8,545 bases of DNA from JAOZTV01 sp965371805 (GTDB lineage: Bacteria > Acidobacteriota > Aminicenantia > UBA2199). The position numbers and the translations under genes are program-made. Below the pieces are notes generated by a model. That model was not told the DNA's origin. It ran no database searches and was given only the letters and a program-made list of their open reading frames with translations. Position 1 is the stretch's first letter; each line of letters starts with the position of its first letter. The stretch lies in contig CBDUZW010000119.1 of NCBI GenBank assembly GCA_965371805.1, forward strand, positions 1-8,545, given 5' to 3'. Positions 6,916 to 8,545 of this stretch are shown here, one piece after another.

Positions 6916-7515
6916 TTAAACACAAATTCTTTGAATTGCTTTATATATCCAACCGGTTACACCTCGAGTATCTTTTTTAATCTGCAAATATTTTCCCGGA
7001 TCTATTGCATCATGAAAAATAGACAAATTTTTTTCTGTAATATTTTCCTTACCAAGTGACCGCAGCGCTTGAACAAGAAGTGTACTTTCCGAGTATTTAA
7101 AATTTGTCTCCTTCAGCATCCCTTTCTTAAAATGCAGTTCTCTTTTTTCTAATTTGTAAGTTCTACTTCTTCCATTTGTTACATAGATATATTTAGATGG
7201 TATTTGAGTAGAAACACCAAGAATATTAAGTGCCGTTTCACCTGAAGGTTCTATCTGCCATTTAAATTTTCTTGCAAGTGCTTGAGCTACCATTGGTATT
7301 TCAACCGGCAACTGTTCTTTCAGCAAAGAGCTCTCTTGCGGATAATAATATATACCCCGTAACACCCTATTTATAGTACCTTTATTTTTAAGTTTATAAA
7401 GCACCCAATCAATAGTGGAACGTCCTCCCAAATCAGAAAAATCAATCTGGGAAAAAACCCAACCCCTCCCATAACCATATATCCTTGAAATCACTTTATT
7501 TTCAACGCTTTTCAT
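6916..7515 (-). CDS. AbiEi-type antitoxin, DUF6088 family
   Basis: This 199-residue protein (200 if a TTG one codon earlier is used) is a full-length DUF6088/AbiEi-like antitoxin. Counting from the TTG, residues 10-60 form the N-terminal winged helix with the family signature: IYGYGRGWVFSQIDFSDLGG, RSTIDWVLYKL, and GTINRVLRGIYYYP. The middle has PMVAQALARKF, IEPSGETALNILGVSTQ and YVTNGRSRTYKL, all hallmarks of the family. In type IV AbiE systems this protein represses its own operon by binding inverted repeats upstream and neutralises the AbiEii nucleotidyltransferase toxin. Here the toxin gene begins 4 bases downstream, as expected for the operon, but is broken. A perfect 10-bp inverted repeat 20 bases upstream is the likely operator. 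The coding sequence has no frameshift or premature stop, so the antitoxin seems to have outlived its toxin. I prefer the ATG at 7515 to the TTG; the ribosome binding site is weak (GGG). Confidence 0.85.
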   Translation of the reverse strand: MKSVENKVISRIYGYGRGWVFSQIDFSDLGGRSTIDWVLYKLKNKGTINRVLRGIYYYPQESSLLKEQLPVEIPMVAQALARKFKWQIEPSGETALNILGVSTQIPSKYIYVTNGRSRTYKLEKRELHFKKGMLKETNFKYSESTLLVQALRSLGKENITEKNLSIFHDAIDPGKYLQIKKDTRGVTGWIYKAIQRICV

Positions 7516-7534
7516 CAATTATACCCATTTGTTT

Positions 7535-7565
7535 TACCAAGAAATATGTGTCATTTTTCTTGGTA
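7535..7565. promoter_or_regulatory. Inverted repeat, candidate AbiEi operator
   Basis: TACCAAGAAA (7535-7544) and TTTCTTGGTA (7556-7565) form a perfect 10-bp inverted repeat with an 11-base spacer, centred about 35 bases before the antitoxin start. The centre-to-centre distance of 21 bases equals two helical turns, which suits a dimer or two monomers binding one face. AbiEi antitoxins studied elsewhere repress their operon from upstream inverted repeats, so this is the likely autoregulatory site. There is no T-run, and the position before a gene argues against a terminator. Confidence 0.6.
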
Positions 7566-7845
7566 GAGAAAAACTGATTTATTTCAATTAAAAAATATTT
7601 ATTTCTATCAAACATAATTAAATTATAAAACAAAAAACTTAATAGAACAACTTTAGTAAATGATGATTCAAAAGCACCAACAAAGCCAAAGCATCTGTTT
7701 AAAGTTTTAAGAAATCAAAAGATTTAAAATTCTTCATTATGGATTAGTAAAAAAAGTTTACCCAAACTATTTTACACTACCTTAAATTTTTGAACTGGTT
7801 TCAATATATAATATAAAGATTTTCTTGCTTGCTCCCTTTTTTTAA

Positions 7846-7921
7846 TAAAAGTAAAACATAAACATCCATATTTTACTTTAACGGCTTAAAGTAAAATAAG
7901 AGAAATTATATTTTACTCTAA
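7846..7921. repeat. Cluster of a 13-bp motif (TATTTTACTTTAA) in both orientations
   Basis: TATTTTACTTTAA at 7869-7881 and its exact reverse complement at 7886-7898 form a perfect inverted repeat with a CGGC loop. A third copy, TATTTTACTCTAA at 7909-7921, differs at one base. A fourth, on the opposite strand at 7846-7858, differs at two. Four copies in 76 bases is more order than plain AT-richness explains. Possible readings are an operator array, a bidirectional terminator hairpin between the two minus-strand genes, or the end of a small mobile element. The loop's CGGC is the only GC-rich spot. Confidence 0.55.
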
Positions 7922-7963
7922 GCTATATGAAATTCCCAGTAAAAATTAAAAATACATTTTTTT

Positions 7964-8200
7964 TCAATTGAGTATTTCATTAATATTTAATAAAAATTCT
8001 TCACAGGGAATCATTAGTATATTATTTCTCAACAATTTTTCGGTTCCCCTGTATATTATTATGGGTCTGCTTTCAGGATAATCCTCATTAAACGTTTTTA
8101 ATGGTCTAAGATCTGCAGGTCTAATTTTTTTGGAGTTTTTTACTTCAATTGCAAAAAAATGATTTGTCGGCATTTGAAAACTTCTTTTTACATGATCCAT
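7964..8200 (-). pseudogene. Internally deleted AAA-ATPase/DUF4143 gene (N- and C-terminal ends joined)
   Basis: The frame encodes 78 residues. Residues 1-16 (MDHVKRSFQMPTNHFF) look like the extreme N-terminus of AAA ATPases of the DUF4143 group, which usually continues FFLFGPRGTGKST (Walker A). Instead the sequence jumps to AIEVKNSKKIRPADL, then LKTFNEDYPESRPIIIYRG and IPCEEFL, the typical C-terminal nuclease-like DUF4143 end (FFAIEVKNS...DLRxLKxFxEDYPEA...LYRG...CxxFL). Normal members have about 380-400 residues, so roughly 300 are missing, including both Walker motifs. Both sides of the joint normally read FF, so a deletion through a T-rich microhomology is likely. The reading frame, the start codon and a good AGGGAGA ribosome binding site (8206-8212) are all kept, so a 78-aa product could still be made. 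It cannot be an ATPase. Confidence 0.75.
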
Positions 8201-8205
8201 TTATA

Positions 8206-8212
8206 TCTCCCT
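8206..8212 (-). promoter_or_regulatory. Ribosome binding site of the deleted DUF4143 gene
   Basis: AGGGAGA on the minus strand is 5 bases before the ATG at 8200. Such a strong site supports this ATG as the original start of the parental ATPase gene rather than a chance start inside a C-terminal fragment. Confidence 0.65.
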
Positions 8213-8224
8213 TTCAGAAACACT

Positions 8225-8272
8225 AACTCCATATTTGCCGCATTTTTGGAGTTTGCACTTCCAATTTTGCCG
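8225..8272 (-). repeat. Degenerate direct repeat in the leader of the DUF4143 relic
   Basis: Read on the minus strand, CGGCAAAATTGGAAGT (8272-8257) is followed 32 bases later by CGGCAAATATGGAGTT (8240-8225). They agree at 12 of 16 positions. The pair lies 25-70 bases upstream of the ATG and is richer in GC than its surroundings. It may be an operator pair or part of an older mobile unit. Confidence 0.4.
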
Positions 8273-8435
8273 ATTTATTTTTTTTGTCAAGTTCTATCTA
8301 CAATAAAACCAACTAAATGTCATTGTTGACTGTTCTTTTTTATTATCCATTCAATAACAATCTCGTATTTGTACTTTATATCCAATCATGATTTTTTTTC
8401 TAAAATGCTCCCCTGGTACAATTTAGTATTTATGT

Positions 8436-8452
8436 AATTTTGGTGCCAGGCC
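8436..8452 (-). repeat. 17-bp inverted repeat, right copy
   Basis: AATTTTGGTGCCAGGCC is the exact reverse complement of 2148-2164. It is followed by an A and a T-run, and 64 bases later by GACTCTGATCCCC. That arrangement, a GGTGCCAGGC-type end facing a TCTGATCCCC-type end about 90 bases apart, resembles a REP-like unit of Y1-transposase type (inference). Confidence 0.75.
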
Positions 8453-8545
8453 ACTTTTTTTATTAAGAAATTAATGAAAAAATCATAAAATTATGTTGAA
8501 GTTCAGAAACATATTAGACTCTGATCCCCCAAAAAACCCAAATGA

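Larger units (their letters stand above)
7519..7963. other. Intergenic region upstream of the antitoxin
   Basis: These 445 bases contain no credible gene on either strand. Two ordered structures are present and listed separately: a perfect inverted repeat at 7535-7565 next to the antitoxin, and a cluster of a 13-bp motif at 7846-7921. An isolated eight-base match to that motif, TATTTTAC, lies at 7768-7775. The rest is AT-rich sequence without clear promoters. Confidence 0.6.
8201..8545. other. Right flank: leader remnant and repeat-derived end
   Basis: The 345 bases after the DUF4143 relic contain no supported gene. From the left they hold the ribosome binding site and leader of that relic, a degenerate direct repeat (8225-8272), the right copy of the 17-bp inverted repeat (8436-8452), and GACTCTGATCCCC at 8517-8529, which resembles another REP-type end. 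An open frame from the ATG at 8493 runs off the window without a ribosome binding site and is not called. Confidence 0.5.

Noticed and set aside
7518..7523. Perfect TATAAT on the minus strand just before the antitoxin start
   Set aside because: It is so close to the ATG that transcription would begin inside the start codon, and no -35 box lies at the right distance.
8493..8545. Possible gene start at the right edge (ATG at 8493)
   Set aside because: Only 17 codons are visible, there is no ribosome binding site, and it overlaps the repeat-like GACTCTGATCCCC motif.
1..8545. CRISPR array, tRNA, rRNA or complete insertion sequence
   Set aside because: No regularly spaced repeat-spacer pattern, no cloverleaf or rRNA-like segment, and no full transposase frame was seen.

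Overview
The window is AT-rich (by eye well under 35% G+C, with the radical SAM gene near 2.2-3.9 kb visibly less AT-rich than its neighbours). It looks like an accessory region of a Gram-negative, probably anaerobic bacterium. The exported 6-bladed beta-propeller family protein, the exported thioredoxin-TPR protein and the radical SAM/SPASM enzyme are the kinds of genes common in Bacteroidota/FCB-type and Aminicenantes-like lineages. I cannot assign a taxon from sequence alone, and there is no rRNA, tRNA, CRISPR array or complete transposase.

Layout. 1-411 carries no convincing gene but holds a REP-like hairpin (78-180). A forward block follows: an unrecognised 133-aa protein (412-813), then an exported 6-bladed beta-propeller protein (914-2026). 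The latter overlaps by ATGA a membrane-anchored ORF (2023-2172) whose last codons lie inside a 17-bp repeat, so this downstream gene looks truncated. That repeat (2148-2164) returns in perfect inverted orientation at 8436-8452. Everything between the two copies that resembles a gene lies on the minus strand.

Inside the inverted repeats, from left to right: a 586-aa radical SAM-SPASM / zinc-ribbon / SGNH-hydrolase fusion (2182-3942) with its own good promoter; the C-terminal scrap of a widespread mobile-element-associated protein (4029-4355); the C-terminal part of an AbiEii nucleotidyltransferase toxin (4680-4979); an intact exported thioredoxin-helical-repeat protein (5057-6571); the 39-codon N-terminus of an AbiEii toxin (6792-6911); an intact AbiEi/DUF6088 antitoxin (6916-7515) preceded by a perfect inverted-repeat operator candidate; a cluster of a 13-bp motif (7846-7921); and a 78-aa internally deleted AAA-ATPase/DUF4143 gene (7964-8200) that keeps its ribosome binding site.

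Interpretation. The region reads as a repeat-bracketed island of captured and decaying accessory genes. Two observations stand out. One is the fusion of a radical SAM/SPASM enzyme to an SGNH hydrolase in one polypeptide. The other is an AbiE toxin-antitoxin locus whose toxin has been split by a thioredoxin cassette while the antitoxin and its apparent operator survive. The intact genes that could be functional are those at 412, 914, 2182, 5057 and 6916. The rest are fragments.
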